DNA of 64,000 nucleotides from JAFGNV01 sp964612485 (GCA_964612485.1 CAZTFF010000020.1:1-64000), one strand, 5' to 3'. Positions 25,866 to 34,448 are shown, counted from the first letter of the stretch. Translations and numbers: made by a program. The notes: generated from the sequence alone by a model not told the origin.

Positions 25866-26831
25866 TTAACCTCCATTGTTATTGGCCGGCGCCACAATTT
25901 GAAGCGCTGCCGGCAAAACCTCAATTTCAAGCGGCGGACGCCCGATAAATTCGCCGTCTCCTTGTACGGGCAGCGATCCATCCGCCTCCACCCGTACCTG
26001 TTGATTGACTTCCAGATACCGAAGTTCCGGATTCCGCGTTTGGCGACCCCACAGCAGGTTCCAAGCCAGCAGAATATAATGAACCAGATTGCGGGCGCGA
26101 ACCACACAAATATCCAACCGGCCATCGTCGATGCGGATATGGGGCCCCCAGTGGAACAGTTCAAGCCCAAAGATACGGGCATTGGTGATAACAATTTCCT
26201 TCGCCTGTACCTGGATTTCCTGTCCGTCTACTGTCAATTTAAAACTTTCCGGCTGCAAGCCGATCAGATGTTTTAGGCCGGCCCACAAATAAGCCAAAAT
26301 ACCCAGCAAGCGTTTTCGCTCTCGCTGGCGGTCGGTTTCACGAATCGTGAGCGAACTCACCCCCACGCTCACGCCGAGCAAAAATAACTGCGAGCCGACG
26401 CGCATGGCGTCGATGTGGCGGATAGTGATTGCGTTACTGAACAGCGCTGCCGCTTCCTTTATATCCAGAGGAATGCCTAACTCGCGGGCCAGGGTGTTCA
26501 CCGTGCCTGCGGGTAAAATCCCTAGCGGGAGATGGGTATCAAGCAACGCATCGGCCACACCGGAAACGGTTCCGTCTCCCCCGGCAGCGACAAAAAAGTT
26601 GAATCCACGTTCAAGTGCGCCGGCAACGATGTCGGGCAAATTTTCCCGCCCCGTAGTTTCATAAACTTCATACTTTCCGGCTTCAAGATATTCGTCCAGC
26701 GCCTCGTGAACAACCGGGGGCCGGCTGTTACCGGCCATCGGGTTCAGAATCACAAAAACACGACGGGACGGCGATCCCTCGTTATCCGGTTGTTGGGTTG
26801 GAGCCGTGGTTTGAGACGCAGATTTATACAT
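25866..26831 (-). CDS. Diacylglycerol kinase-family lipid kinase (YegS/DgkB-like)
   Basis: Protein of 321 aa. VFVILNPMAGNSRPP (P-loop-like start), AAGGDGTVSGVADAL (GGDGT catalytic motif) and GILPAGTVNTLARELGIP define the DAGK catalytic domain; a sandwich domain follows. It would phosphorylate diacylglycerol, a sphingoid base or a similar lipid. ATG 26831 has GAGGAAG just upstream. The predicted transcription start of promoter copy 7 is only about 3 nt before this ATG, so the message may be nearly leaderless. The longer reading (to 26897) would start upstream of the promoter and is rejected. Confidence 0.85.
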   Translation of the reverse strand: MYKSASQTTAPTQQPDNEGSPSRRVFVILNPMAGNSRPPVVHEALDEYLEAGKYEVYETTGRENLPDIVAGALERGFNFFVAAGGDGTVSGVADALLDTHLPLGILPAGTVNTLARELGIPLDIKEAAALFSNAITIRHIDAMRVGSQLFLLGVSVGVSSLTIRETDRQRERKRLLGILAYLWAGLKHLIGLQPESFKLTVDGQEIQVQAKEIVITNARIFGLELFHWGPHIRIDDGRLDICVVRARNLVHYILLAWNLLWGRQTRNPELRYLEVNQQVRVEADGSLPVQGDGEFIGRPPLEIEVLPAALQIVAPANNNGG

Positions 26832-26840
26832 TCTTCCTCT

Positions 26841-26953
26841 ATTGTATCCGTTTACCGGTGCCACGCCCATACTAAGTTGGGTGATTTTTGAAGGCAAGGG
26901 GAGTTATCTTTTAGCTACTCGCATGGTCAATATGATAGCTCAACCGGGTGAGG
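26841..26953 (-). promoter_or_regulatory. Island promoter copy 7 (lipid kinase/FAD/CHAD/persulfide operon)
   Basis: On the minus strand: CCTCACCCGGTTG (26941-26953), inverted repeat GAGTAGC-TAAAAG-ATAACTC (26901-26920), element ATCACCCAACTTAGTATGGGC (26865-26885), -10 TACAAT (26846-26841). Another CCCAATCGG-type half palindrome lies near 26970-26980. Confidence 0.87.
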
Positions 26954-27020
26954 TATTTTTACAATACTCATCCGATTGGGTAGTTTCAGGCAATATCTCG
27001 TTTTATCAATTGTGTTTTCG

Positions 27021-27053
27021 AAAAAAATAGCAGCCGCACTTAATTGTGGCTGC
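27021..27053 (-). terminator. Terminator of response regulator gene
   Basis: On the minus strand GCAGCCAC pairs with GTGCGGCTGC (one bulge) around AATTAA, followed by TATTTTTTT. It lies 58 nt after the response-regulator stop. Confidence 0.85.
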
Positions 27054-27111
27054 CATCTGATGAATTTTCGGCCTGGTTTATTTCCAAGCCGGATTGCCGG
27101 CAACTGAATCT

Positions 27112-27777
27112 TCAAGGTTTTGATTCATCAACCAGCCCTTTGCTAACCGCGTGCACGGCGGCCTGAATTCGATTTTGCACGTGGAGTTTTTCCAGAATAT
27201 TACGCAAATGAATTTTGACCGTATTTTCGGTGATGTTCAGGGCATCGGCAATATCTTTGTTCGTTTTGCCCAACACAACCTGTTCCAGAACCTCAACCTC
27301 GCGTGGGGTCAACTCATCAACGGTTTTGGCATGATCCATCACATTCTGATGGGGATCATTCAATTCGCTGAGAATTTTGGTAGCCATCACGCCGGAAATG
27401 GGCGACTCGCCGCGATAGATGCCCTCCAAGCGGTTGAACAATTGCCGGGGTTCAAGGTTTTTTAAGAGATAACCTTTGGCCCCATTTTTTATGGCCTGGA
27501 AGAGATCATCATCCTCTTCGGATACGGTCAACATCACAATATGAACGTGCGGCAGTTCTTGTTTAATGCGGCGGGTAGCTTCGATTCCGTTGCAGTTGGG
27601 CATATTCACATCCATCAAAATGATGTCGGGCACAACCTCACGAGCCTGGGCAATACCTTCTAACCCATCATCCGCCTCGCCCACAACCTCAAAATCATCT
27701 CGCGTTTCCAATAATGTTACCAGTCCCTTACGAAACAAAACATGATCATCCACCAACAAAATGCGTAAAGGTTCCAC
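27112..27777 (-). CDS. NarL/DevR-type response regulator
   Basis: Protein of 221 aa. The receiver domain starts ILLVDDH (D10, D11) with the phosphoacceptor Asp56 in ILMDVNMPN and a KGYLLK lysine. The C-terminal LuxR-type HTH reads LTPREVEVLEQVVLGKTNKDIADALNITENTVKIHLRNILEKL (about 155-200). It is monocistronic, with its own copy of the island promoter (27852-27961), which suggests autoregulation. It is the prime candidate to bind the island element, with the GAF kinase at 12109 as a possible partner; both are inferences. GTG 27777 with AAAGGA gives the normal family length; the longer reading adds an unconserved extension. Confidence 0.92.
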   Translation of the reverse strand: MEPLRILLVDDHVLFRKGLVTLLETRDDFEVVGEADDGLEGIAQAREVVPDIILMDVNMPNCNGIEATRRIKQELPHVHIVMLTVSEEDDDLFQAIKNGAKGYLLKNLEPRQLFNRLEGIYRGESPISGVMATKILSELNDPHQNVMDHAKTVDELTPREVEVLEQVVLGKTNKDIADALNITENTVKIHLRNILEKLHVQNRIQAAVHAVSKGLVDESKP

Positions 27778-27851
27778 CGTTATCTTTCCTTTCTCCAATA
27801 TCCGCCAACTCAAAATCAACCGCTGACGGCTATTTTTCACTCAACCTCTTT

Positions 27852-27961
27852 ATTATATCATAGCTGGTGGTTGAGAACTACACCAGACGGGGTAGTTTCA
27901 TTCATTCTTAAGAGCTATCTTTTTCTAGCTCGATAGGATGATAATTATCGCCCGATTGGGC
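27852..27961 (-). promoter_or_regulatory. Island promoter copy 8 (response regulator)
   Basis: On the minus strand: palindrome ATAGCCC-AATC-GGGCGAT (27947-27964 region), 15 bp, inverted repeat GAGCTAG-AAAAAG-ATAGCTC (27912-27931), 15 bp, element ACTACCCCGTCTGGTGTAG (27878-27896), -10 TATAAT (27857-27852). The element is the most diverged copy but the -10 is consensus. Confidence 0.78.
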
Positions 27962-27983
27962 TATTAGCCCCATCTTAGAGGAC

Positions 27984-28008
27984 AACAAAAAAAAGCCCCA
28001 ATGGGCTT
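27984..28008 (-). terminator. Terminator of ChaB-like gene
   Basis: On the minus strand AAAAGCCC-ATTG-GGGCTTTT followed by a run of T. It ends the ChaB unit just upstream of promoter copy 8. Confidence 0.9.
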
Positions 28009-28051
28009 TTACCCGTGGGGCTTATGAGATATTCGTATGGAAAACGCCGGT

Positions 28052-28342
28052 TTAGAATAATTTTTTTGCCTTATCTAACAGGCCCTCTTCTTCCCCGGTT
28101 TCATCCGGCCCTTCGCCCTTACGATACCACATGCTTCTTTTTTCGTCGTGCACAAATTCTTGCTTCACCGCATTCCAGGCATCTCGATGAGCTGCCGCTT
28201 CTTGATCTTGAGCGCCCATTTCTTGGTCCTCGTCATACGATTCCCAGGATTTGTTGTAAGTATCTTTATAGATTTTTTTTGCTTCTTCGGGCATTGTCTC
28301 CCGGAGCGCCTGGGGGAGCAATTCTTCGATCTTAAAGGCCAT
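28052..28342 (-). CDS. ChaB family protein
   Basis: Protein of 96 aa. ALRETMPEEAKKIYKDTYNKSWESY...AAAHRDAWNAVKQEFVHDEKRSMWYRK matches the ChaB fold (E. coli ChaB, a small protein first linked to cation transport regulation and common in stress clusters). A ~20-residue acidic tail ends in DKAKKLF. ATG 28342 follows AAGGAGGTGA. Single gene from promoter copy 9. Biochemical role unknown. Confidence 0.87.
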   Translation of the reverse strand: MAFKIEELLPQALRETMPEEAKKIYKDTYNKSWESYDEDQEMGAQDQEAAAHRDAWNAVKQEFVHDEKRSMWYRKGEGPDETGEEEGLLDKAKKLF

Positions 28343-28402
28343 TACTGATTCACCTCCTTGCATAAACAATGTATTTCCTATTTCCTTGGTTAACTTATCT
28401 CC

Positions 28403-28483
28403 ATTATACCGTTCCAGCCGGCATCTGCCCATACTAACCTGGGCGATTTTAAATATATGGGCAGAGTGATTTATTAATAGCCC
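28403..28483 (-). promoter_or_regulatory. Island promoter copy 9 (ChaB)
   Basis: On the minus strand: GGGCTAT-TAATAA-ATCACTC (28464-28483), element ATCGCCCAGGTTAGTATGGGC (28427-28447), 16 bp from the -35-like end, consensus -10 TATAAT (28408-28403). ACCCATTCAGGTGATAA (28511-28527) is a degenerate upstream palindrome. It is divergent from copy 10 in the 397-bp spacer 28343-28739. Confidence 0.88.
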
Positions 28484-28575
28484 TGGCGTTGTAGACAGGC
28501 GTATAGCATTACCCATTCAGGTGATAACACATTTATCCAACCAGGTAGGTTGAGGGGTATTACAGGCCATAAATA

Positions 28576-28655
28576 GAGCTATAAAAAATAACCCACCTTT
28601 GGTTACAAAAACTACCCGGTTTAGTATAGCCACCCCCCCTTAAAAATGATACTAT
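28576..28655 (+). promoter_or_regulatory. Island promoter copy 10 (ferritin-like operon)
   Basis: GAGCTAT-AAAAA-ATAACCC (28576-28594), element ACTACCCGGTTTAGTATAGCC (28611-28631), -10 TACTAT (28650-28655). The C-rich stretch CCCCCCCT between element and -10 is unlike other copies. The ATG is about 80 nt downstream of the predicted start. Confidence 0.83.
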
Positions 28656-28739
28656 AAAAACGGGATTCAAGGGACGCCCCTGCAAGGGATCCCCCCCTGC
28701 GAAAACTTCTCAAAAATAGCTAGAAAGGCAAAGTAAAAA

Positions 28740-29162
28740 ATGACAACGAAAAATGAATTCATCCAAGGCTTAAATGAAGACCTGTCCGGCGAATTAGGCA
28801 CGATCATTCGCTATACGTACCAATCGGGCAAATCATTTGGCCTGCGCGGCGCGGAACTGCGCGAAATTTTCGACAAAGAGATTCAAGATGAGATGGGGCA
28901 CGCCTCTTTTCTGACCGACGTGATTGTTGATCTGGGCGGCGAACCCACCACCGTTCCCCAGGTTTTTGAAAAACCAACCGATTTAAAAGGAATGCTCGAA
29001 CTGGACCTCAAAATGGAAATGCAGGATGTTGAAAACTACGCTACCCGCGCCCAACAGGCCGACGAACTCGGCGAAGTCGAACTTAAGGTCAAGCTGGAAG
29101 AAATGGCAGCCGACGAAGCCGGACACGCCCGCGAATTGCGCCGGCTCTTGCGAGACATGTAA
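28740..29162 (+). CDS. Ferritin-like / bacterioferritin-type protein
   Basis: Protein of 140 aa with a four-helix pattern carrying candidate di-iron ligands: SGELGTIIRY, DEMGHASFL (ExxH), EMQDVENY and ADEAGHARELR (second ExxH). The length and spacing fit small ferritin-like or Dps/bacterioferritin-related proteins. It probably oxidises or stores iron in the cytoplasm. It is the first gene after promoter copy 10 and is followed by a general stress protein. The ribosome site AGAAAGG is about 12 nt from ATG 28740. Confidence 0.85.
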   Translation: MTTKNEFIQGLNEDLSGELGTIIRYTYQSGKSFGLRGAELREIFDKEIQDEMGHASFLTDVIVDLGGEPTTVPQVFEKPTDLKGMLELDLKMEMQDVENYATRAQQADELGEVELKVKLEEMAADEAGHARELRRLLRDM

Positions 29163-29208
29163 TTCAGCCGTTCAAATTAGAGTAAGATTTCATTAAAGGA
29201 GATAAAAA

Positions 29209-29649
29209 ATGGATCTGTTTACCAGTAAAAAAGTTGTAGGATTATTTGATAACCAGGAAGATTTAGGGCAAGCCGTAGGCAAACTCCACGAACGAGGATT
29301 TGGCCAGGAAGAGGATGATCTCCTGTTGATCGACAAAGATCACCTGTCCGGCGAAACCCCTATCTTGCAGCAAGATGAGCCGTTCATCGTTACGCCGTTA
29401 TCCAGTTCCGGCACCGGCGGCGCAACAGCCGTACCCACAGAAAAAAATGTAGGAACGGAAAAGAAATCGGGCATGATAATTGAAGACAAACTCACCGATT
29501 TAGGCATTGATGACGACGAAAGAAGCTTTTACGCGCAACACCTCCGCCGGGGAAATACCCTGGTAGTGGTGGAAGCCGACGATGATGAGGCCGCCGAAAG
29601 CGCGCAGCGAATTATGAAGCAGACGGCTTCCAAAGTTTCGATTGTTTGA
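29209..29649 (+). CDS. General stress protein 17M-like (YflT-type) protein
   Basis: Protein of 146 aa. KKVVGLFDNQEDLGQAVGKLHERGFGQEEDDLLLI at the N-terminus and FYAQHLRRGNTLVVVEADDDEAAESAQRIM at the C-terminus are the two halves of the YflT/DUF1269-like stress fold; a Gly/Thr/Ser linker lies between. No catalytic residues are evident. AAAGGAG precedes ATG 29209. A strong terminator follows. Confidence 0.75.
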   Translation: MDLFTSKKVVGLFDNQEDLGQAVGKLHERGFGQEEDDLLLIDKDHLSGETPILQQDEPFIVTPLSSSGTGGATAVPTEKNVGTEKKSGMIIEDKLTDLGIDDDERSFYAQHLRRGNTLVVVEADDDEAAESAQRIMKQTASKVSIV

Positions 29650-29667
29650 CAAAAAGAAGAAACCCGG

Positions 29668-29698
29668 CAGGGGCAGAACATTATTCTGCCCCTGTTTT
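29668..29698 (+). terminator. Terminator after stress protein gene
   Basis: CAGGGGCAGAA (29668-29678) pairs perfectly with TTCTGCCCCTG (29684-29694), followed by TTTT. Genes further downstream would need read-through or a separate start. Confidence 0.85.
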
Positions 29699-29739
29699 GC
29701 CTTTACCCCTTAATATTTAAGAAAGAGGTAAACCTATTT

Positions 29740-29991
29740 ATGCGCTACGGAGTGAATACCAACCTATCCCCTCCAGACGCCATCAAAGCCGCCATCGACT
29801 TTTTTGGGCCATCCGGGGTGGGACTCAAAATAGAAGACCAGGGCGACGATTGCGTCACCTTTACCGGCAGCGGCGGGCATGTGGCCGTTTCCGCCTGTGA
29901 ACATGAGGACCCGTCGGCCACCGGCTCGGAAGTGGAATTAGAAACCCGGGAGTGGGATTACGACGTCAAACGTTTTATCAACAAAATTTAA
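29740..29991 (+). CDS. Small conserved-looking protein, unknown function
   Basis: Protein of 83 aa: MRYGVNTNLSPPDAIKAAIDFFGPSGVGLKIEDQGDDCVTFTGSGGHVAVSACE... with an alpha/beta pattern and no membrane segment. AAGAAAGAGG lies upstream. It precedes the CopB-type ATPase by 21 nt and may be cotranscribed. Family not recognised. Confidence 0.65.
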   Translation: MRYGVNTNLSPPDAIKAAIDFFGPSGVGLKIEDQGDDCVTFTGSGGHVAVSACEHEDPSATGSEVELETREWDYDVKRFINKI

Positions 29992-30012
29992 ATAATCCAA
30001 CGGAGATTGTTT

Positions 30013-32013
30013 GTGCCTGAACAACACAACCAGGAGAATCACCAACACCAACACGATCACAGCGGCCACGAAATTATGTTTCGGAACCGCTTTTGGGTAT
30101 CGCTGATATTAAGCTTGCCGGTGCTGCTTTACAGCCCCACCATTCAGGAGTGGTTGAATTTTTCCATGCCGGATTTTCCGGGCAGCCAATGGATGACGCC
30201 CCTCTTTTCCATCATTATTTTTATCTACGGCGGGCTACCCTTTTTGCAAATGGCCGGCACCGAACTCAAGAACCGCCAGCCGGGCATGATGACGCTCATT
30301 TCCCTGGCGATTACCGTGGCCTTTGCCTACAGCCTGGCCGCAATTTTCGTTGATTTGGGGGTCGGATTTTTTTGGGAACTGGTAACGCTGATTGACGTGA
30401 TGCTGCTGGGCCACTGGATCGAGATGCGCAGCGTACGCCAGGCGTCCGGCGCGCTGGATCAATTGGCCCAATTGATGCCCGACACCGCCGAACGGATTAC
30501 CGGCGATGATAAAACCGAAGAAGTTAAAGTGAGCGAGTTGCAAGCCGGCGACCGCGTTTTGGTCCGTCCGGGGGCCAGCGTGCCCGCCGACGGTGAAGTT
30601 ATAAAAGGCAGTTCGGAAGTCAACGAAGCCATGATCACCGGCGAATCAAAACCGGTCAAAAAAGAAGCCGGCAGCGAGGTCATCGGCGGCACGGTTAACG
30701 GCGACGGCAGCCTGCGCATCAAAATCACGGCCACCGGCGACGATACCGCCCTGGCCGGCATTATGCGGTTGGTAGAAGAGGCGCAGAGCAGTAAATCCAA
30801 CACCCAGCTTCTGGCCGATAAAGCCGCCGCCTGGCTGTTTTACGTGGCCCTGGGCGCGGCGCTCCTAACCGCAATTGCCTGGAGCATGGCCGCCGGATTA
30901 AATATTGAGGTTCTAAAGCGGGTGGTCACGGTATTGGTGATTGCCTGCCCCCACGCGCTGGGGCTGGCTATTCCGCTGGTGGTAGCCATTACCACCTCGC
31001 TGGCGGCCACTAACGGCGTGCTGGTGCGCGACCGGCTGGCCATGGAAAGCGCCCGCAAGCTCGATATGATTATTTTTGACAAAACCGGCACCCTTACCAA
31101 AGGCGAGCAGGGCGTAGTTGATTTGAAAACTGCCAACGGTGATGATGAAGAAGCCCTGGCCCTGGCCGCCGCCATAGAAGGCGACTCGGAACATATGATC
31201 GCTCGGGGCATCCGCCAGGCCGCCGAAGAACGGGACCTCTCGCTGCCCGAGGTGAGCGGTTTTGAAGCCATCAAAGGGCGCGGGGTGCAAGCCGCATACC
31301 AGGGAGAAACGGTTTATGTGGGCGGTCCTAACTTATTAGATCAACTACAGCTTGAATTACCCGCTCCGCTGGCCCAATTTACCGATGAAGCCGGGAACAA
31401 AGGGCAAGCCGTGGTCTATTTGATCCAGCAAGAGCAGGTAGCCGCCGCCTTCGCCCTGGCCGATGTCATCCGCCCGGAAAGCAAAGAAGCCATCAACCAA
31501 CTACACCGGATGGGCGTAGAAGTGGCCATGCTCACCGGCGACAGCGAGGCGGTGGCTAAATCGGTGGCCGAGGAACTGGTCATCGATACCTATTTTGCCG
31601 AAGTGCTGCCGGAAGACAAAGATAAAAAAGTGAGCGAACTGCAAAAAGATTACAACGTGGTTGCCATGGTCGGCGACGGCGTGAACGACGCCCCCGCCCT
31701 GACCCGCGCCGATATTGGGATAGCCATTGGCAGCGGCACCGACGTGGCCGTTGAATCGGCGGGCATTATTCTGGTGCAGAGCAACCCCCTGGACGTGGTA
31801 AAAATTGTAAAACTGAGCCACGCCACCTACCGCAAAATGCTGCAAAACCTGGCTTGGGCCACCGGCTACAATGTCATCGCCCTGCCGCTGGCCGCGGGGG
31901 TTCTGGCTCCCATCGGATTTGTGCTATCGCCGGCAGTTGGGGCGCTGGTGATGTCGCTCAGTACCGTGATCGTGGCCATTAATGCTCAATTACTGCGCCA
32001 GGCCAAATTATAA
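30013..32013 (+). CDS. Heavy-metal P-type ATPase, CopB type (CPH motif)
   Basis: Protein of 666 aa. The N-terminus is His-rich (HNQENHQHQHDHSGHE) and has no CxxC heavy-metal domain. Eight helices are expected. The actuator domain has ITGESKPVKK. The transport motif is CPH (VIACPHALGLAIP), typical of P1B-3/CopB copper exporters. DKTGTLTKG holds the phosphorylated Asp, and MVGDGVNDAPAL is the hinge motif. It exports copper or silver across the membrane. GTG 30013 has GGAG 7 nt upstream; the TTG at 30007 is too close to it. Confidence 0.92.
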   Translation: MPEQHNQENHQHQHDHSGHEIMFRNRFWVSLILSLPVLLYSPTIQEWLNFSMPDFPGSQWMTPLFSIIIFIYGGLPFLQMAGTELKNRQPGMMTLISLAITVAFAYSLAAIFVDLGVGFFWELVTLIDVMLLGHWIEMRSVRQASGALDQLAQLMPDTAERITGDDKTEEVKVSELQAGDRVLVRPGASVPADGEVIKGSSEVNEAMITGESKPVKKEAGSEVIGGTVNGDGSLRIKITATGDDTALAGIMRLVEEAQSSKSNTQLLADKAAAWLFYVALGAALLTAIAWSMAAGLNIEVLKRVVTVLVIACPHALGLAIPLVVAITTSLAATNGVLVRDRLAMESARKLDMIIFDKTGTLTKGEQGVVDLKTANGDDEEALALAAAIEGDSEHMIARGIRQAAEERDLSLPEVSGFEAIKGRGVQAAYQGETVYVGGPNLLDQLQLELPAPLAQFTDEAGNKGQAVVYLIQQEQVAAAFALADVIRPESKEAINQLHRMGVEVAMLTGDSEAVAKSVAEELVIDTYFAEVLPEDKDKKVSELQKDYNVVAMVGDGVNDAPALTRADIGIAIGSGTDVAVESAGIILVQSNPLDVVKIVKLSHATYRKMLQNLAWATGYNVIALPLAAGVLAPIGFVLSPAVGALVMSLSTVIVAINAQLLRQAKL

Positions 32014-32022
32014 GGAGGTTTT

Positions 32023-32613
32023 ATGTCAAAAAAAGAAGATAAAAAACAAATCAAAGAAACATTTTCCCCGCCGAAAACACCGGAAGCAGATGATACAGAA
32101 AATAAAGAAAGTAACGATCTGTTAAGCATGCCCAACCCGGAAGAAAAAGAGGAGGCGGAAGAGGACAACATCAACGCCGACCTGGCGCAAGATGATCTGG
32201 TAGATACCCAACACAGCGACGGCCACACCTACAACCCCCGGATCGCCAGCGACCAGGGCCTGACCTACACCCCTCCCCACGACCCGGCCGTTCTGCCCAG
32301 CGAAGATGATCCCCAGGGCGCTGAGATTGCCGCCGGCTACGCCCCCAGCATGGAAGAAACCGATCCCGATAGAGAACGTCTGCCTCGCGCCGTAGACAAC
32401 AACGATCTGGACCTGCTGGACAATGTTTATGAAGCCCTCAACAACAATAGCGAAACCGCCCATCTTGACAACATCAAAGTTCAGGTCAATAATAAAATAG
32501 TTTACCTGTTAGGCACGGTGGAAACTCAAGATGATGTGGGACGGGTCCACACCATTGTCAACAGCCTGGACGGAATCCGCGCCATCAGAAACAATCTCCA
32601 GACACGAGTTTAA
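32023..32613 (+). CDS. BON-domain protein with acidic N-terminus
   Basis: Protein of 196 aa. The first ~120 residues are acidic, Pro-rich and probably disordered. Residues ~125-196 (DLLDNVYEALNNNSETAHLDNIKVQVNNKIVYLLGTVETQDDVGRVHTIVNSLDGIRAIRNNL) form a BON domain, usually involved in membrane or envelope association. No signal peptide. AAGGAGG precedes ATG 32023. It lies between the P-ATPase and pncB. Confidence 0.85.
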   Translation: MSKKEDKKQIKETFSPPKTPEADDTENKESNDLLSMPNPEEKEEAEEDNINADLAQDDLVDTQHSDGHTYNPRIASDQGLTYTPPHDPAVLPSEDDPQGAEIAAGYAPSMEETDPDRERLPRAVDNNDLDLLDNVYEALNNNSETAHLDNIKVQVNNKIVYLLGTVETQDDVGRVHTIVNSLDGIRAIRNNLQTRV

Positions 32614-32616
32614 GAG

Positions 32617-34167
32617 ATGAACCCAACCGAACAAAAAACGGCAGAAGGCATTCTTTTTACCGACCAGTACCAGTTCAGCATGGCCCAACTCTACTACCGG
32701 CAGGGGCTGCACGAAAAAGAAGTGCAATTTGACCACTTCTTCCGCGATTATCCCGATTACGGCTCTCACCGGGCCGGCTACTGTATCAATGCCGGGCTGG
32801 AATGGTTGCTGGATTGGCTGCAAACCGCCCACTTTGATGATGAAGCCATTGACTATTTGCGCGGCCAGACCGGCCAAACCGGCAGCCCGGTTTTTGACGA
32901 TGATTTTTTAGCCTGGTTAAAAAACGATTTCAGTTTTGATGACCTGACCATCCGCGCCATCCCGGAAGGCCGGGTGGTTCACCCCCACGTGCCGATTACC
33001 GTAGTCCAGGGGCCGCTGGCCGTGGCTCAAATTCTGGAAACCTCGCTGCTCAACCATCTCAATTACCAAACCCTGATCGCCACCAAAGCCGCCCGTATTC
33101 ATGAAAGTGGCGAGGGTCAGATGCTGCTGGAATTTGGCCTGCGCCGGGGCCACGCCACCGGCGCCAATGCCGGGGCCAAGGCCGCGCTCATTGGCGGGGC
33201 CGATTTTACATCGAATGTCGGCCTCTCACACGTAGTGGGGCTGCCGCCCAAAGGCACGCACGCCCACAGTATGGTGCAAATTTTTATGGCCCTGGGCATG
33301 GGCGAGTTGGAAGCCTTCCGCGCCTACGCCGAGGTGTACCCCGATGACTGCCTGCTGCTGGTGGATACCATCGACACCCTGGAAAGCGGCGTGCCTCACG
33401 CCATCACCGTTTTCGAAGAGCTACGCCGCAACGGGCACCAACCGGTTGGCATCCGGCTGGATTCCGGCGATCTGGCGTACCTCAGCATTCACGCCGCCAA
33501 AATGCTCAATGAGGCCGGCTTTCCCGATGCCTCTATCGTGCTCTCCAATGACCTGGACGAACTGATCATCTGGCAGATACTGACCCAGATCAACCAGGAA
33601 GCCAAACGCTTTGGCGTTGACCCGGACCATTTGCGCCAACGGCTGGTATACGGCGTGGGCACGCGGCTGATCACCTCGCACGGCGCGTCGTCGTTGGGTG
33701 GGGTCTACAAGCTGGTGGCCGTTTGCGACCAGGGCAACTGGATACCGGCCATCAAAATTTCTGAAAATCCCGAAAAAACCCCCAATCCCGGCCACAAGCA
33801 TGTCTGGCGCTTGTACGATGAACGCGGCCACGCCACCGCAGATTTATTGAGCCTGGATGATGAGAACCCGCGAGAGATGAATTCTATCTTCTTACAACAC
33901 GTTTCCGATCACACCAAACACCGGAAATTGAAGCGCGCAGAAATCACAGATATTGAACCCTTACTGGTTGATGTATGGGATCAGGGCCGTTTACTGCTTG
34001 ATCTGCCCCCCTTACACACCCTCCGTCAACGCCGCCAAAAAGATTTAGAACGGCTGGATACCGGCGTCAAGCGAATTATGAACCCGCACATCTACCACGT
34101 GTCGCTCACCCGGCGTCTGTGGGAGCGCAAACAACGGTTGATCGAATCGACCAAAGACGCTTCATGA
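32617..34167 (+). CDS. pncB: Nicotinate phosphoribosyltransferase
   Basis: Protein of 516 aa. FTDQYQFSMAQLYYRQGLHEKEVQFDHFFR at the N-terminus, EFGLRRGHATGANAGAKAALIGG, THAHSMVQIFMALG, RLDSGDLAYLS and YGVGTRLITS are typical of the NAPRTase fold. It makes nicotinate mononucleotide from nicotinate and PRPP in the NAD salvage route. It starts 4 nt after the BON gene. An isochorismatase-like hydrolase 2.4 kb downstream could be the matching nicotinamidase (inference). A second nicotinate phosphoribosyltransferase (pncB2) is a DosR-regulon member in mycobacteria. Confidence 0.93.
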   Translation: MNPTEQKTAEGILFTDQYQFSMAQLYYRQGLHEKEVQFDHFFRDYPDYGSHRAGYCINAGLEWLLDWLQTAHFDDEAIDYLRGQTGQTGSPVFDDDFLAWLKNDFSFDDLTIRAIPEGRVVHPHVPITVVQGPLAVAQILETSLLNHLNYQTLIATKAARIHESGEGQMLLEFGLRRGHATGANAGAKAALIGGADFTSNVGLSHVVGLPPKGTHAHSMVQIFMALGMGELEAFRAYAEVYPDDCLLLVDTIDTLESGVPHAITVFEELRRNGHQPVGIRLDSGDLAYLSIHAAKMLNEAGFPDASIVLSNDLDELIIWQILTQINQEAKRFGVDPDHLRQRLVYGVGTRLITSHGASSLGGVYKLVAVCDQGNWIPAIKISENPEKTPNPGHKHVWRLYDERGHATADLLSLDDENPREMNSIFLQHVSDHTKHRKLKRAEITDIEPLLVDVWDQGRLLLDLPPLHTLRQRRQKDLERLDTGVKRIMNPHIYHVSLTRRLWERKQRLIESTKDAS

Positions 34168-34184
34168 AAAGGTCCGGCGTGTAA

Positions 34185-34328
34185 CCCACCTGGGCGATGC
34201 TGTGAACCACCCAACCGAGTAAGCCGGAGAATCATTTTCAACCTGCGAGGGCTATCTAAAGATAGCTCTCTTTTTATTTTAAAATCGCTCAAATTGGTAT
34301 GGGCAAAGCCTCATCAAAACGATACAAT
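34185..34328 (+). promoter_or_regulatory. Island promoter copy 11 (PA14-protein operon)
   Basis: Palindrome CCCA-CC-TGGG (34185-34194) with GCGAT, CCACCCAACCGAG (34207-34219), inverted repeat GGGCTAT-CTAAAG-ATAGCTC (34249-34268), element ATCGCTCAAATTGGTATGGG (34284-34303), 16 bp from the -35-like end, -10 TACAAT (34323-34328). Confidence 0.83.
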
Positions 34329-34448
34329 GAAATGAAAGAAACTTGATTGTGGCTAGATGAAGAAGTGGTTCTGGATTTAGGGGTTAGGGAGAAAACTACC
34401 CCCCCACCCCTAAATCCCATTTCCCCATTGTTTGAGGAGTTGATAGTT

